The notes under the pieces: generated by a model | Databases searched by the model: none | The model's input: only the letters and a program-made list of their open reading frames with translations | Told to the model about the DNA's origin: nothing | Shown: piece after piece, positions 18,259 through 28,688 of the stretch | Layout of the letters: each line of letters starts with the position of its first letter | How positions within the stretch are numbered: the stretch's first letter is position 1 | Source: Bacteroidota bacterium | GTDB lineage: Bacteria; Bacteroidota; Ignavibacteria; Ignavibacteriales; Ignavibacteriaceae | Assembly: GCA_021813585.1 (NCBI GenBank) | Contig: JAKAJV010000106.1 | Coordinates: forward strand, 1-46,812 | Reading direction: 5' to 3' | Length of the DNA stretch: 46,812 nt | Translations under genes and position numbers: made by a program

Positions 18259-20235
18259 TCATTTCGCTCCGGAAGTCCATACATTGTTTGTCCGGTTTAC
18301 ATCGGGCAGCTTCTCTCCCGGATCGATTCTAACCGTATCAATTAAACTTGTCGAGTTATACTTAAAAGTAAACTTACCCAACTTCTCCCAGATTTCAACC
18401 GGAAACTTTATCGTGTGTGTTTTGCCTCCGGCTTCTTTTATTTGAACCTCAGCAGGCATTACCATCCTGTCCAGGTTTTCAATTGTTATTAAAGCACCGT
18501 TCTTCGGATTACCGTTTACATACTTTACTGCCGAGACGGACTGGTCCAGTTTCCAATTTTTATAGAACCACTCCTTCCAGAACCAGTTTAAATCCTCGCC
18601 CGATGCGTCGTTTATCGTGCGGAAGAAATCCTGCGGTGAAGGATGCTTGTATGCCCAGCGCCTTATGTAAGTCCTAAACGCAAAATCAAATCTTTTTTTA
18701 CCGAGGATATATTCCCTAAGCAGTACCAGTCCTAATGCGGTTTTATAATACTCTACAGTGTGAAGATATTTTTCCGGTATTGCATCGGCATAAGTAATTA
18801 CCGGGGGGATATTCTTCTTCAACATGCAGGGGATTATATCACCGGCGGGATTTCCGTTCGGCGCGTATTCTTCATCGTGTTTCGGGGCGTACTCTCCACG
18901 GTTAAATTTTTGAAAGGCATAAACATCGATAAATGTATTAAAGCCTTCATCCATCCATGCGTACTGTCTTTCATCAGAGCCGACAATCATTGGGAACCAG
19001 GTGTGGCCGATCTCGTGGTTGGCATCTGCCCATAAGCTTCTCGTCTTGTCTTTCCAAATGCAGAAAACTATTCCGGGGTATTCCATCCCGTCAACAGGTC
19101 CGCCTACATTAATTGCATCCGGGTAGGGATAAGGGTACCATTGCTTTGAAAATATCTCTACGCTGCGTTTAATATATTCCGTCGATCTGCTCCACGCACT
19201 GTCGCCCGCACTTTCTATAGGGTAAACGGACATTGCCAGCGCAGTTTTATTACCGGGCAAATTTATTTTTGCCGCGTCCCAAATAAACGCTCTCGAAGCC
19301 GCCCACGATACATCGCGAGTATTATTCATTTTGAAGTGCCAGGTCAATCTTCCATGATGAACCGGACGTGTACCGGGTTCATTAATTTCCTTTGAAGTGC
19401 GAATGAAAATTGTTTTATCGCTTTTCTTCGCTTCTGCCAGGCGCTCTATCTCTTTTTTTGTTAAAACTTCTCCGGTATTTAGCAGCTCTCCCGAGCCTGC
19501 AACTATCATGTACCACGGGACGTTTACTTTATAATCAAAGCTGCCGTAATCCAAGTAGAACTCACCGTCGCCTAGAAAGGGCAGGGAATTCCAGCCGGCT
19601 ATGTCATCATAAACTTCCATGCGGGGATACCATTGGGATATGTCGTATATCTTTCCGTTCATGGAATTCATAACTCCGTCTCTGGCAAAATCGTTCGGCG
19701 CAACTTTAAATGAATATGCGATAAAAATCTTCAGCTTGCCAAATTTCGGCTTTAGCGGAATCTTCAGCCTGATCTGCATCCTCGTATCGGTTATAATGTA
19801 ATCGGCGTTTTCCATTCTGCCGTACTGTTCAATCTTAACAGAAGATATGTCGTATCCGCCGGTAAAATTCTTTGCCCATTGGCCGGGTGGAGTTGTAAGC
19901 CTGCTTCTTGAATCTTTCTTAAACCTGTTCTGGTCCAGCTGCAGCCAGACATAAGGAAGATAATCGGGGCTTTTATTTGAATAAGTAATTTCTACTCTGC
20001 CTCTTACAATATCTTTTTTGTCGTCAAGGTATGCGCTTATTCTGTAGTCCGATTCGTTCTGCCAATACTCAGGTCCGGGTGCGCCGCTGCCGCTTCTGTA
20101 AGCAGTTGCCGGCGTGCTTAGAAAATCCGGGTCGAAGGTTTCCCGCGGGTTATATGCATGGCTTTTCTGAGCTAGGATATTTATAAATGAGGATAAAAAA
20201 ACTATTGCAAGTAAGGTGCTTTTTGTTTTAATCAT
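18259..20235 (-). CDS. M1-family metallopeptidase, tandem paralogue
   Basis: A 658-residue protein alignable end to end with its downstream neighbour. The signal peptide ends INILAQ. Zinc ligands are His407, His411 (HEIGH) and Glu430 (WMDEGFNTF), and the substrate-binding motif GMEYPG is near 383-388. The shared opening YNPRE-FDP-FLS-P and many shared blocks ([28 protein letters not shown]) show a tandem duplication. The copies differ most in a segment around 445-480 ([17 protein letters not shown], absent from the neighbour), suggesting changed substrate preference. It is likely the first gene of a two-gene unit. No clear Shine-Dalgarno is visible. Confidence 0.9.
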   Translation of the reverse strand: MIKTKSTLLAIVFLSSFINILAQKSHAYNPRETFDPDFLSTPATAYRSGSGAPGPEYWQNESDYRISAYLDDKKDIVRGRVEITYSNKSPDYLPYVWLQLDQNRFKKDSRSRLTTPPGQWAKNFTGGYDISSVKIEQYGRMENADYIITDTRMQIRLKIPLKPKFGKLKIFIAYSFKVAPNDFARDGVMNSMNGKIYDISQWYPRMEVYDDIAGWNSLPFLGDGEFYLDYGSFDYKVNVPWYMIVAGSGELLNTGEVLTKKEIERLAEAKKSDKTIFIRTSKEINEPGTRPVHHGRLTWHFKMNNTRDVSWAASRAFIWDAAKINLPGNKTALAMSVYPIESAGDSAWSRSTEYIKRSVEIFSKQWYPYPYPDAINVGGPVDGMEYPGIVFCIWKDKTRSLWADANHEIGHTWFPMIVGSDERQYAWMDEGFNTFIDVYAFQKFNRGEYAPKHDEEYAPNGNPAGDIIPCMLKKNIPPVITYADAIPEKYLHTVEYYKTALGLVLLREYILGKKRFDFAFRTYIRRWAYKHPSPQDFFRTINDASGEDLNWFWKEWFYKNWKLDQSVSAVKYVNGNPKNGALITIENLDRMVMPAEVQIKEAGGKTHTIKFPVEIWEKLGKFTFKYNSTSLIDTVRIDPGEKLPDVNRTNNVWTSGAK

Positions 20236-20676
20236 ATAACCGGGAGATTACCTGCAATTTATAGAAATGAAATTTGATTGGTTAAGGCAGCTGTCTTGCA
20301 TTATTATTTGAAGCAATATTAAGTGGAATACTCTTCTTTAATTTTTAGAATTATTTTTTTACAAAACTCCGGCAAAAAATATAACTATTGGTGTCTAATC
20401 ATAAAGCGAAGAAAATCACAATTACAACTTTAATTCTGCTTAGCTTGTTCTATAATGGGTTTGAAAGTTGTCTACCGCTCTTTGCTAAATAGGATCATTA
20501 CTTCTCTGCCCCTAGTTTATTTTATAGAGTAATTCCGTCTAATTCTCTTTTCAAAAGTTTGATAAAATATCTATCTTCACATGTAGAATTTTTAATTTTA
20601 AAGATGAATGAAGCCGGGCTGGTACTGACCATCAGATTATTCCAGCCAAATGTATTTGAAATTCTTTTTAACGATG
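20236..20676. other. Divergent intergenic region
   Basis: Upstream region shared by the minus-strand peptidases and the plus-strand cupin. One short frame from GTG at 20391 to 20492 encodes 33 residues with a hydrophobic centre (KKITITTLILLSLF). It lacks a ribosome-binding site and I do not call it a gene. Nothing else recognisable is seen. Confidence 0.35.
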
Positions 20677-20746
20677 CTTGATACTGGATTCTTGATACTC
20701 GATTTTCTGTACGGCATCGAGAATCAAGTATCGAGTATCCAGAATC
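20677..20746. repeat. Inverted repeat built of GATACTCGATT-type words
   Basis: The 25-base arm at 20680-20704 matches the inverse of 20722-20746 at 21 positions. Each arm is itself two variants of one word (GATACTGGATTCTT then GATACTCGATT). It lies about 100 bp upstream of the cupin gene. No coding capacity is visible and no flanking direct repeat is evident. Confidence 0.7.
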
Positions 20747-20848
20747 TGCGAGATAAATTCTCAGATTTTAGTAAGGAGGAATCCAAAGTTTCTATGCCGG
20801 ATGAAATTAATTTAACCGTTGATACAGTAGTTAATCTATTAAGCTGCC

Positions 20849-21361
20849 GTGAACAAAAAGGCTGAGTATTATATTTCGAAGCTTCAATTGAAGCCCCATC
20901 CTGAAGGCGGATACTTTAAGGAAGTATACCGTTCCGGTGAAATTTTTGAGGCAGAACATTTACCCGGCAGGTACATAGGCAACCGCGCGTTTTCAACTTC
21001 AATTTATTTTCTTCTGGAAGGCGGACAGGTTTCAAATTTTCACCGGATTAAATCGGATGAGCTTTGGCATTTTTACGACGGAAGCGCGGTAAAAATTTAT
21101 GTAATTGAAGAAGACGGCGTAATGAGATATACTAGTCTCGGCAGCAATTTGGAAGACGGGGAGGCTCTGCAGGCTGTAATAAAAAAGAATAGCTGGTTCG
21201 CCGCCGAATTGAAGGATAAGAATTCGTTCTGCTTAATCGGGTGCACCGTGTCGCCGGGCTTCAACTTTGACGACTTTGAGCTGGGCAGCAGAGAATCTCT
21301 CATTAAACAGTTCCCGGATTATTCAGAAGTTATAAAAAAGTTAACTAAATTTACACACTAG
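20849..21361 (+). CDS. Cupin, DUF985 family
   Basis: A 170-residue cytosolic protein of the DUF985 cupin family (the YML079w type). Characteristic blocks are LKPHPEGGYFKEVYRS near the N-terminus, AFSTSIYFLLEGGQVSNFHRIKSDELWHFYDGS in the centre, with the cupin His and Glu residues, and GCTVSPGFNFDDFELG at the end. Members bind small ligands or are thought to act on sugars, but no activity is firmly established. It starts with GTG; an in-frame stop six codons upstream (20840-20842) limits extension. It appears to be transcribed alone, with a small CCGCTT/AAGCGG hairpin just after the stop. Confidence 0.85.
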   Translation: MNKKAEYYISKLQLKPHPEGGYFKEVYRSGEIFEAEHLPGRYIGNRAFSTSIYFLLEGGQVSNFHRIKSDELWHFYDGSAVKIYVIEEDGVMRYTSLGSNLEDGEALQAVIKKNSWFAAELKDKNSFCLIGCTVSPGFNFDDFELGSRESLIKQFPDYSEVIKKLTKFTH

Positions 21362-21606
21362 TTTTTAATCCGCTTCCAAAGCGGCTTACTCAACTTATAT
21401 TTTGGACGTACCAAAATTTGTAAGTGAAAAAATTTTACCTTATAAGAATGGTTCTTATATAATAATTTTAGTGTAGAGATTTTTTATGTTCATTCTATCA
21501 CTTGTTGAAAATGAGGATCAAATTATATAATTTTTTAGCCGAAAAAATTTAGGAGGAAGGTTATAGAGAATTTATACCATAATTTTAGATTGTAACATAT
21601 CCAATT
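21362..21606. other. Leader region upstream of sprA
   Basis: AT-rich sequence with no gene. AGGAGG at about 21551-21556 is a strong ribosome-binding-like sequence, but no reading frame of useful length follows it: the frame of sprA is closed by TAA at 21593. It may belong to a lost leader peptide. Confidence 0.35.
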
Positions 21607-21619
21607 AGGGACCCGTATT
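21607..21619 (+). promoter_or_regulatory. Possible ribosome-binding site and ATT start codon for sprA
   Basis: AGGGA at 21607-21611 lies 5 nt before ATT at 21617-21619, in frame with sprA. Translation from here gives NKKKIKLFWEIVR followed by VLSVSIVMFYAAINLGF, a proper signal peptide. The first ATG, at 21680, lies inside this hydrophobic stretch and leaves no positively charged n-region and no ribosome-binding site. Confidence 0.45.
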
Positions 21620-21679
21620 AATAAGAAAAAGATAAAATTATTCTGGGAGATTGTTCGCGTATTATCTGTTAGCATAGTT

Positions 21680-24600
21680 ATGTTTTACGCGGCAATTAAT
21701 TTAGGCTTTCTTTCTCCTTATAAGTCTCAAATGAATCAGGCGGTTTGGGTTGATGCTTTCTTTAAATATGCACTCCTAAGCAGCCGTGCCGATTCTTCGA
21801 ACTCCGCATTCGATAGAAACCCGAAAAGCAATCCGGTTAGCAGTAAGGGCGTAGAACAACTGCGTCTTCCTCTTACAAACACTCCCGCTGCGCAGTCTGC
21901 AAAAGACAGCATAGCAAATAAATATAATCAGGTAGATACCAGCCTGATTAAGAACGATTCGCTTGCTGCAGCTAAAGATACTGTTAAGCTCGATTCGGTT
22001 TCAATAGACTCTACCGCCAGGCTAAAATATTTCCATTATCAAAGGCACGATGTTCCGTATGTAAGATTAAGGCTTCAAACCGGCTCCCAGTTTTTCGCAG
22101 AGCCTTCTCCCCAGATGGTTCAAAAAGTTGTTACAATAGATTCTACCGGAAAGTATGTTGAGGTAAAAAGAATTGTTGCCGGGCGCCAGACGAAAATACT
22201 TTTAAGAATGCCGATTGATCAATACCTTAAACTGCAGCTTGCATTAAACGAGCAGCAGATGTGGGACCAGCTGTCAAACGGCTCTTACATTTACAAAGGC
22301 TCAAAGAAGGAGCTCGGCGAGTTTATAAAAGATTACACCAACTTCGAAATTCCGCTGCCCAGTGTAGGCGTGTTAAGTATTTTCGGAAAGCCTAAAATAA
22401 GCCTGCACATCGGAGGCGCTGTGGATATACACGGAGCCTGGAGGAACCAGACTACCGAAGGTATTACAGCCTCGAGGCTTGGCAACACTACCAACGAGCC
22501 GGACTTTCAGCAGCAGGTACAAATAAATGTTAACGGTACAATAGGCGACAAGCTGAATATTAGCGCCGACTGGAACACCGAGCGTACGTTTGAATATCAG
22601 AATCAGCTGCATATAAAATATACCGGCTATGAAGACGAGATTATTCAAAGCATAGAAGCCGGCAACGTTTCCCTGCAAACATCTCCATTGGTTGGCGGAA
22701 GCGACGCTCTCTTCGGTATTAAGGCCCAATTTAAATTAGGTCCGCTATCTTTAACTACCCTAGCCAGCCAGAAGAAAGGCGAGATAAAGGAAGTTAATGT
22801 AAGCGGCGGCGCTACTTCCCAGCCGTTTACAATTAGAGCTTACCAGTATGCAACTAATAATTATTTCCTAGATACTACTTATGCAAGCACTAATCCTGAA
22901 CTGAATCTTTTTTATAATTATTATGGTAAGTCGGTTCCGCAGATTAATCCGCAATACACTATAGTCGATTTACAAGTTTGGAAATCGCAGAACGGCTTAA
23001 CGATCGATCAATCCAAAGAAAGGCAGGTTAACGCTTATTTAAATCTTCCGCCTTTGCATGCGCCAAATTTATCTTATCCGGATACGTTAAGAAGCGCTAA
23101 TTTTGTGCCCTCTCCAGATACATCGGCAACCGGCAGGTTTGTTTTGCTTACGCCGGATGTTGATTATACTCTTAATAAGTACACCGGATATATTACATTT
23201 AATACGCAGATACAGGACCAGGATGCAATAGCCGTTGCCTACCGGGTTGAAAACGGTCCCGGCCCGGATGACGATTCTTACTACGGTGAGTTTTTAAGTT
23301 CTACCGGTGCGGATACATCCAAAAGGCTGGTACTAAAGCTTATAAAGCCTGCGTATTTGAAGCCGCAGTATACCGAGGCATGGAAGCTGCTGCTAAAAAA
23401 TATTTATCCTATCGGCGGGTCCAACATAAAGAAGGAAGGCTTTACGCTGGATATAAAATATGAAACTCCCGGCGCCGATCCGGTTTCGCAGCTGCCTACT
23501 AATACCGGGGTTGTACAGCTTCTCGGTGCGTTCGGGTTCGACCGGTATGATGCTAGCGGCAATCCAAATCCGGATAACATTTTCGACTGGAATCCGCCCG
23601 TAGACATTTTACCCGTTGCGGGTGAAATTATCTTTCCTTCTCTAGAACCTTTCGGCAGAGATTTGCCCCAGGGCATTCCCGACTCTCTGTCTTACCAATC
23701 GGTTTATGATACAACCCAGGACGTAGCTCAGCAGGACAAAGCGCACGACCGCTGGGAAATAACCGGCCAGTTCTCAGGCGAAGCTTCGTCAACTTATCAA
23801 CTCGGTTTTAACGTCGTCGAAAATTCTGTTAGGGTTACTTTAAACGGCAGAGAATTAACTCCCGGTGTTGATTACAATGTGGATTATAACATCGGGCAGC
23901 TAACCATCTTAAACCGCGCTGCACTTGTACCGGGTGCGGATTTAAAAATAACTTTTGAACAGAACGACCTCTTCCAGCTTGCCTCTAAAACTCTTATCGG
24001 CGCGCGGGGTATTTTCGATATATCTGATAAAACAAAGCTGGGATTTTCTATACTTAACCTTAACCAGCAGACTCTAAGCCAAAAAGTAAGGATAGGTGAA
24101 GAGCCTCTTAGCAATACAATTATGGGTGTGGATTTTAACACCAACGCCGATCTTCCGTTCCTTACATCTGCGCTAGACCATGTTATTTCCACAAAGCAGA
24201 TGTCTAACCTCTCCCTTGCCGGCGAGGTTGCATACATGAATCCCAACCCGAATACGATGACTAGTACAATCCCCGACGATAAAGGGCAGAGCATTGCGTA
24301 CATAGATGATTTTGAAGGCTCGAAAAAATTATTGCCTATTGGAGTTTCTTATACTGCATGGAAGGATTTGAGTCCTCCCGGCTCTATTCCCGGCTTTCCA
24401 ACGATGACTCCCCAGCAAATGATGGACTATAAAGCCAAAGCTTTCTGGTATTCAATTACTCCGTCCAATGTTAATGTACAGGATATTTGGGGCAGCAAAA
24501 AGCAAGTTGCTACGCAGGACCAGCAGGTTTCGGTTTTAGATTATGTCTTTATTCCGGATACACCGGGCACGTATAACTGGAACCCCAAGATGCAGGACCC

Positions 24601-27600
24601 GACAAAGACCTGGGGTGGTATGATGAAGGTACTGTCTTCTACATCGAACGATCTTCAGGCGCAAAATATTCAATACATAGAATTCTGGCTAAACATTGTT
24701 CAAGCTCCGCCCAATTCTAAAATTTATATCGATCTCGGCAGAATAAGTGAGGACGTTATTCCCAACAATATTTTAAACACCGAAGATTTGAACAACAACG
24801 GGGTAATAGACCAGAATGAGGATACCGGACTCGACGGGATGTTCGATGCGCAGGAAAGAGATTCGGTAAGGAAACTGGGATACTATACTGCGAATAAAGC
24901 AGACCCCAGCGGCGATGACTTTTCATTTAACAGCGCCGCCGCACAGTCGGGTGATATTTATGCTTATTACAATATAAATGGAACTGAAGGCAATGCCATA
25001 CTTACGGATATAGGCCGTATACCGGATACCGAGGATTTAAACTTGAACGGTAACCTCGATCTTGTGAACAGCTACTTTAGATATCAAGTTCCTCTTGATA
25101 CTAATGAAGCAAAGAAAGAGGGACTTATTGCCGGAGGCGGAAACACAAAGGAAGGCTGGTACCTTTACAGGATTCCTTTGCAAGATACGGCAATGACTGT
25201 GGGAAATCCCAGCTTATCGGATGTTGAATATATTAGAGTATTTACTGCAGGGGTCAGCAGCATAATTCATACAAGAATTGCGGAGTTTAACCTTGTAGGC
25301 AACCAGTGGCTGCAGGCAAGGCCTTACGATACCGTTATGTCTGTTTCCGTAATTAACTACGAAGACAATCCTAACTACACAAGCCCTCCCGGAGTTACCA
25401 GAGCAAGAGATTTAACGCAGCCCGACCAGACAGTTTACCAGAACGAGCAGTCTCTAGACCTGATTGTTAAGGGCTTGCAGGCGGATTCTTCGCGCGATGC
25501 GATTAAATATCTTTACCAGCCGCTGGATGTTTTTAATTATAAAGAAATGAAGCTGTTTATTCACGGCGATGAAACACCCGGCGCAAGTATTTCGGATTCT
25601 ACTTCACAAGTCTATTTCAGGTTCGGCACAGACACAAGCAACTTTTACGAATACCGGCAGCCTGTTAAGCCCGGGTGGAATGACGTTGATATTGTATTCA
25701 GCCAGTTAACTGCTCTAAAGCAGGCTCAGGATTCAACCAACTTAAGAACATTACTTACCAAGCCTGCCGGAGGCGCCGGACAATTTTACGGTGTAAAGGG
25801 TAGCCCTACTCTTACGGCTATTAAATTCCTGGATGTAGGAATACTTAATGTAACCAACAATACCGCATTTCCCAGAAGTGTTTCGGGTGAAGTATGGGTA
25901 AACGAGTTGAGAGTTGTAGGAGCTGATAACCATCCCGGCTATGCTTACAGCGTGGCTTCTACATTAAAGCTTGCGGACCTGATGACATTGAACTTTAATT
26001 TGAGCTATACCGATCCTTACTTCCACCGGCTGTCCGACCGATTCGGCTCGAGGGTGGATACGAAGAACTGGAGTATGTCTGCAGACCTGGACGTTCTTAA
26101 ATTATTGCCTTTTAATATGCCGGGCAGCAGTTTAAGGTTAAGCTATTCGCACACTGAAACCGTAAGCAAGCCTCTGTTCAAACCCGGTACCGATATAAGC
26201 ATTAGCGAAGCGGCAAATTTATTGAATCAGGGCAGCGTTACTAAAGATTCTACCAGAGTAACTAATACGAACAGTACTGCAGGGCAGCAGCTTATATCAA
26301 GCTCCCAGACAATAAATACATCGGACAGCTGGTCGGCTTCCAATGTGGCTATTAGAATACCATCCTCTTACTGGTTACTTAGAGATACGTTTAATGCCAT
26401 AACTTTGGGATTCAACTACAACAAAACCTTTAGCCGCAGCCCTACAGTGCTGGCTAACAAAGGTTGGGTTTGGAACGCTAATCTGAATTACGGTATTAAC
26501 TTCAGTCAGGACGATTATTTCTATCCTGCCAATATCCCGATTATCGGGACTATATTTGGCCTGCTGGCAGACTACCGGAATTTAAAAATTTATTATGCGC
26601 CGCAGAGTATTTCTTTAAGCTTATCGGCTAGAAGAAACAGGAGTGTAAATACAAACCGTGCATTCGGAAACACACCCAGCCAATCAATTATGTCGCATGA
26701 CTTTTCTACCCAGCGAGGATTTAATGCCTCTTGGAAATTAACCGACGGCGGATTGTTAAACCTGACGGCAACTTATAATTTAACGGTTAGCTCATCTCTT
26801 GCTTACCTTGAAGCCGACAGCAGCAAGTTAAATCCCGAGAGTGAAATATGGAGTAAGATTTTTTCAGGCGCCTTCTTCGGCAGGGATTTTCAGTACCAGC
26901 AGAACCTGGATATTAGAACGCAGCCCCGGCTTCCTTCAATATGGAACATAGACAAGTTCTTTAACATTAACGCAGGCTATTCGGTTGCATATCAGTGGAA
27001 CCACAACTTTAGCCAGAAGATAAACGGCGAAGACGCCGGCAGAAGCGCAGGCTTTGCAAGCAAGTCTACAATTGGGCTTAGGCTTGCGCTTAAAGCTTTA
27101 ACCGATCCGCTGTTTGCGGATGAAAATGCAAACCCGCAAAACAACCTAGGTATGAATTTAACGCAGGGCAGGGAGAGGAATTTTGAGCAGGGAGCTTTAA
27201 ATAGAAATAAGATTAATGAAGGTGAAATACCCAACAAGAAGTCTTTAACCGATTCGCTGGCTATAAAAGATTCGCTGAAGGCTTTGCAGGCGGTAAAGGT
27301 CTCGCCAATTAAAAATGCTCTGCTCTTTTTGAAGTCCCTTTCTAGAATTTTGTTCTTCGATTACGAAACGATAAGCGTTAATTTTTCTAACGATAACAGC
27401 GTTTCCAAATCTGCTCTTGCTGCAGAAGGAAGCGGGTTCTATAATTTCTTCGGATTTACATTTAACGACAACAACGGTCCTTCCCGCTTGTTTATGCTTG
27501 GATTAAATTCAAATGTAGGAAAGAGAACACCCGGCCTGGCAAGCTTGAACGATGTTTACTCGCAGAAGAACTCACTGGATTTTCAGACATCCAAACCGCT

Positions 27601-28570
27601 TTGGGAAGGTGCGAAGATAGATTTAAATTGGAAGGTAAGCTGGTCTGTTAACAAGAGCAATACTCTTACCTCGGATTCCGTAACCGGTGATACTCATCTG
27701 CTTAGTATAAGTTCCACTGGTACTACCAGCAGGTCGTTCCTTACTTTGCCGCCGGTTTTTATTTTCAGCATATTTAAAAGCGGTATTAACAGGGTGCATG
27801 AATTATACAATCCTAGTTCAGGGAATCCTTCGCAAAGCTTGTCCGATGCATTTACAGAGGGCTTTGAAACTTTGCCCTGGCTCTCCAGGATAGGAATTTT
27901 AAAAGACTTTGCCAATTTTATCCCGAGGCCTAACTGGACGATTACGTGGGACGGGCTTGAGAAGTATTATCCGTTCAAGTCCATTGCCGAAAGAGTTTCA
28001 CTAGACCATTCCTATACATCAACTTATTCCGAAGGCTGGTACATCGATCCGGACGGAAATCAAGTTGTTCAGACACAAAGAATACAATACGGGTTTTCTC
28101 CGCTTGTGGGACTTAATATGACATTCGGGAAACTGTGGAACGGAAACTTAAGCGGAAGTATAAAGTACTCGGTTCAATCCAGCTACGATCTGGGTGTTTC
28201 CACACAGAATATTACCGAAGGTTATTCCAGGGATATCGGTATATCGGCAAGCTATTCCAAAACCGGCTTTGAGCTGCCGTTATTCGGGCTTTCGTTAAAG
28301 AACGATATTGAATTTACATTCTCCTATACAAACAGCCAGAGCACTACAATTATTTATGATATGACTCCCGCTAATTTTAAAGAAGGCGGTACGCCGCAGG
28401 ACGGAACGAGCAGGGTAACCATAGAGCCGAGGATTAAATATACGTTAAGCTCTAAGGTAACGCTTTCCATTTTCTATACGAAGACCACGGTACAGCCTGT
28501 GGGAGCTTCCAGAATTCCGCCCACTTCATCCAACGAAGCAGGGCTAGATGTTCACATTGCTATTCAATAA
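21680..28570 (+). CDS. sprA: SprA, T9SS outer-membrane translocon protein
   Basis: A 2296-residue protein of the SprA/Sov family, the giant outer-membrane beta-barrel that forms the T9SS translocation pore. Length matches the family (about 2,300-2,500). Visible features are LPSVGVLSIFGKPKISLHIGG and NLSADWNTERTFEYQNQ-like blocks near 215-300, repeated beta-rich segments with VDYTLNKYTGYITF and VDYNVDYNIGQLTI (the SprA N-terminal repeat), IAYIDDFEGSKKLLPIG near 875, and a long barrel-like C-terminal half. It probably starts upstream at ATT 21617; from ATG 21680 the signal peptide is truncated. It would export the sorting-domain proteins elsewhere in this window. porX follows after 118 bp. Confidence 0.92.
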   Translation: MFYAAINLGFLSPYKSQMNQAVWVDAFFKYALLSSRADSSNSAFDRNPKSNPVSSKGVEQLRLPLTNTPAAQSAKDSIANKYNQVDTSLIKNDSLAAAKDTVKLDSVSIDSTARLKYFHYQRHDVPYVRLRLQTGSQFFAEPSPQMVQKVVTIDSTGKYVEVKRIVAGRQTKILLRMPIDQYLKLQLALNEQQMWDQLSNGSYIYKGSKKELGEFIKDYTNFEIPLPSVGVLSIFGKPKISLHIGGAVDIHGAWRNQTTEGITASRLGNTTNEPDFQQQVQINVNGTIGDKLNISADWNTERTFEYQNQLHIKYTGYEDEIIQSIEAGNVSLQTSPLVGGSDALFGIKAQFKLGPLSLTTLASQKKGEIKEVNVSGGATSQPFTIRAYQYATNNYFLDTTYASTNPELNLFYNYYGKSVPQINPQYTIVDLQVWKSQNGLTIDQSKERQVNAYLNLPPLHAPNLSYPDTLRSANFVPSPDTSATGRFVLLTPDVDYTLNKYTGYITFNTQIQDQDAIAVAYRVENGPGPDDDSYYGEFLSSTGADTSKRLVLKLIKPAYLKPQYTEAWKLLLKNIYPIGGSNIKKEGFTLDIKYETPGADPVSQLPTNTGVVQLLGAFGFDRYDASGNPNPDNIFDWNPPVDILPVAGEIIFPSLEPFGRDLPQGIPDSLSYQSVYDTTQDVAQQDKAHDRWEITGQFSGEASSTYQLGFNVVENSVRVTLNGRELTPGVDYNVDYNIGQLTILNRAALVPGADLKITFEQNDLFQLASKTLIGARGIFDISDKTKLGFSILNLNQQTLSQKVRIGEEPLSNTIMGVDFNTNADLPFLTSALDHVISTKQMSNLSLAGEVAYMNPNPNTMTSTIPDDKGQSIAYIDDFEGSKKLLPIGVSYTAWKDLSPPGSIPGFPTMTPQQMMDYKAKAFWYSITPSNVNVQDIWGSKKQVATQDQQVSVLDYVFIPDTPGTYNWNPKMQDPTKTWGGMMKVLSSTSNDLQAQNIQYIEFWLNIVQAPPNSKIYIDLGRISEDVIPNNILNTEDLNNNGVIDQNEDTGLDGMFDAQERDSVRKLGYYTANKADPSGDDFSFNSAAAQSGDIYAYYNINGTEGNAILTDIGRIPDTEDLNLNGNLDLVNSYFRYQVPLDTNEAKKEGLIAGGGNTKEGWYLYRIPLQDTAMTVGNPSLSDVEYIRVFTAGVSSIIHTRIAEFNLVGNQWLQARPYDTVMSVSVINYEDNPNYTSPPGVTRARDLTQPDQTVYQNEQSLDLIVKGLQADSSRDAIKYLYQPLDVFNYKEMKLFIHGDETPGASISDSTSQVYFRFGTDTSNFYEYRQPVKPGWNDVDIVFSQLTALKQAQDSTNLRTLLTKPAGGAGQFYGVKGSPTLTAIKFLDVGILNVTNNTAFPRSVSGEVWVNELRVVGADNHPGYAYSVASTLKLADLMTLNFNLSYTDPYFHRLSDRFGSRVDTKNWSMSADLDVLKLLPFNMPGSSLRLSYSHTETVSKPLFKPGTDISISEAANLLNQGSVTKDSTRVTNTNSTAGQQLISSSQTINTSDSWSASNVAIRIPSSYWLLRDTFNAITLGFNYNKTFSRSPTVLANKGWVWNANLNYGINFSQDDYFYPANIPIIGTIFGLLADYRNLKIYYAPQSISLSLSARRNRSVNTNRAFGNTPSQSIMSHDFSTQRGFNASWKLTDGGLLNLTATYNLTVSSSLAYLEADSSKLNPESEIWSKIFSGAFFGRDFQYQQNLDIRTQPRLPSIWNIDKFFNINAGYSVAYQWNHNFSQKINGEDAGRSAGFASKSTIGLRLALKALTDPLFADENANPQNNLGMNLTQGRERNFEQGALNRNKINEGEIPNKKSLTDSLAIKDSLKALQAVKVSPIKNALLFLKSLSRILFFDYETISVNFSNDNSVSKSALAAEGSGFYNFFGFTFNDNNGPSRLFMLGLNSNVGKRTPGLASLNDVYSQKNSLDFQTSKPLWEGAKIDLNWKVSWSVNKSNTLTSDSVTGDTHLLSISSTGTTSRSFLTLPPVFIFSIFKSGINRVHELYNPSSGNPSQSLSDAFTEGFETLPWLSRIGILKDFANFIPRPNWTITWDGLEKYYPFKSIAERVSLDHSYTSTYSEGWYIDPDGNQVVQTQRIQYGFSPLVGLNMTFGKLWNGNLSGSIKYSVQSSYDLGVSTQNITEGYSRDIGISASYSKTGFELPLFGLSLKNDIEFTFSYTNSQSTTIIYDMTPANFKEGGTPQDGTSRVTIEPRIKYTLSSKVTLSIFYTKTTVQPVGASRIPPTSSNEAGLDVHIAIQ

Positions 28571-28688
28571 AGGCTATTGTACTCATCACAATCGATTTTA
28601 AGTACCTGCAATTGGAGTAATATGAATTTATATTTACGTATAAGTTTTTTAATAACTTGAAATACATAGTTGAAAGGGAGTTTGCTAA

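Noticed and set aside
20391-20492. 33-residue GTG-start frame with hydrophobic centre
   Set aside because: No ribosome-binding site and no sign of conservation; kept only as a remark in the intergenic entry.
20650-20865. 71-residue frame upstream of the cupin
   Set aside because: Encoded largely by the GATACTCGATT inverted repeat.
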